The notes under the pieces are model-generated. The model was not told the DNA's origin, did not search any database, and saw only the letters and a list, made by a program, of their open reading frames with translations. DNA of 14,677 nucleotides. Source: Syntrophaceae bacterium UBA5619. GTDB lineage: Bacteria; Desulfobacterota; Syntrophia; Syntrophales; UBA5619. Of this stretch, positions 14,466 through 14,677 are shown in pieces. Made by a program: the position numbers and the translations under genes. Position 1 is the first letter of the stretch; each line of letters opens with the position of its first letter. The stretch lies in assembly GCA_002424545.1 (NCBI GenBank), contig DIKL01000021.1:1-14677 (forward strand), read 5' to 3'.

Positions 14466-14677
14466 TTACGCCTCGCAGGCCAGCATCTTTTTCAGGAGGT
14501 CGTTGATGAGCTGGGGGTTGGCCTTCCCCTGGGTCGCCTTCATCGCCTGGCCGACGAAAAAGCCGAACACCTTTTCCCTTCCCGCCCGGTACTGGGCGAC
14601 CTGGGCCGGGTTCTTCTCCAGTATCGCCGCAATCGTCCCGGCCAGGACCCCTTCGTCGGTGATCTGGACGAGCCCCT
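14466..14677 (-). CDS. gatB: Asp-tRNA(Asn)/Glu-tRNA(Gln) amidotransferase subunit B (C-terminal end only)
   Basis: GatB, with GatA and GatC, converts misacylated Glu-tRNA(Gln) or Asp-tRNA(Asn) to the amidated form. Only the last 69 or so residues are in the window; the rest lies to the right. The visible part is the C-terminal GatB/YqeY helical domain: [20 protein letters not shown], then [19 protein letters not shown], and INDLLKKML before the TAA at 14466-14468. The GQAMKATxGKANPxLxNxLLxKxL pattern is diagnostic of this domain. It is the most upstream visible gene of the minus-strand cluster and is followed by mtnA. YqeY proteins share the domain, but the position and sequence ending fit GatB better. 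Confidence 0.93.
   Translation of the reverse strand, partial: GLVQITDEGVLAGTIAAILEKNPAQVAQYRAGREKVFGFFVGQAMKATQGKANPQLINDLLKKMLACEA

Overview
The window is GC-rich, gene-dense bacterial chromosome with short intergenic gaps. The gene content (PEP-cycle pyruvate phosphate dikinase, LemA/TPM membrane proteins, a polar amino-acid ABC importer linked to a GlcD-type flavoprotein, an FmdB zinc ribbon, MtnA next to gatB) fits an anaerobic Desulfobacterota/deltaproteobacterium-like organism, possibly Syntrophales. This placement rests on family resemblance only. No rRNA, tRNA, CRISPR array or intact mobile element was seen.

Layout. (1) 1-4510, minus strand, read right to left: a secreted TPM-domain protein, a polymerase-beta-type nucleotidyltransferase, a LemA protein and pyruvate phosphate dikinase, which runs off the left edge. 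The first three genes are 14-17 bp apart and look like one operon. ppdK follows after 77 bp with its own strong Shine-Dalgarno sequence. (2) 4511-4745: a divergent control region with a near-consensus sigma70-type promoter on each strand and repeated TTTCACC/GGTGAA boxes. (3) 4746-9176, plus strand: a periplasmic binding protein, then a 156-bp spacer holding a large palindrome and a terminator-like hairpin, then permease, ATPase, second permease and an FAD-linked 2-hydroxyacid dehydrogenase, all closely packed. (4) 9340-9828, plus strand: an FmdB-family zinc ribbon protein with its own candidate promoter. (5) 14677-10005, minus strand: the end of gatB, mtnA, a HAD phosphatase, ornithine carbamoyltransferase and a variant aspartate carbamoyltransferase.

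How they work together. Region 3 encodes a full importer for a polar amino acid or similar small acid, with an oxidoreductase translated just behind the last permease. It may oxidise the imported compound or a product of it. In region 5 two carbamoyltransferases sit 15 bp apart, pairing citrulline and carbamoyl-aspartate metabolism at the carbamoyl-phosphate branch point. Region 1 pairs LemA and TPM proteins, often neighbours in bacteria, around a nucleotidyltransferase whose metal motif is altered. I found no clearly new large system. The best leads are the TPM-nucleotidyltransferase-LemA trio, the palindrome inside the transporter operon, and the transporter-dehydrogenase operon.
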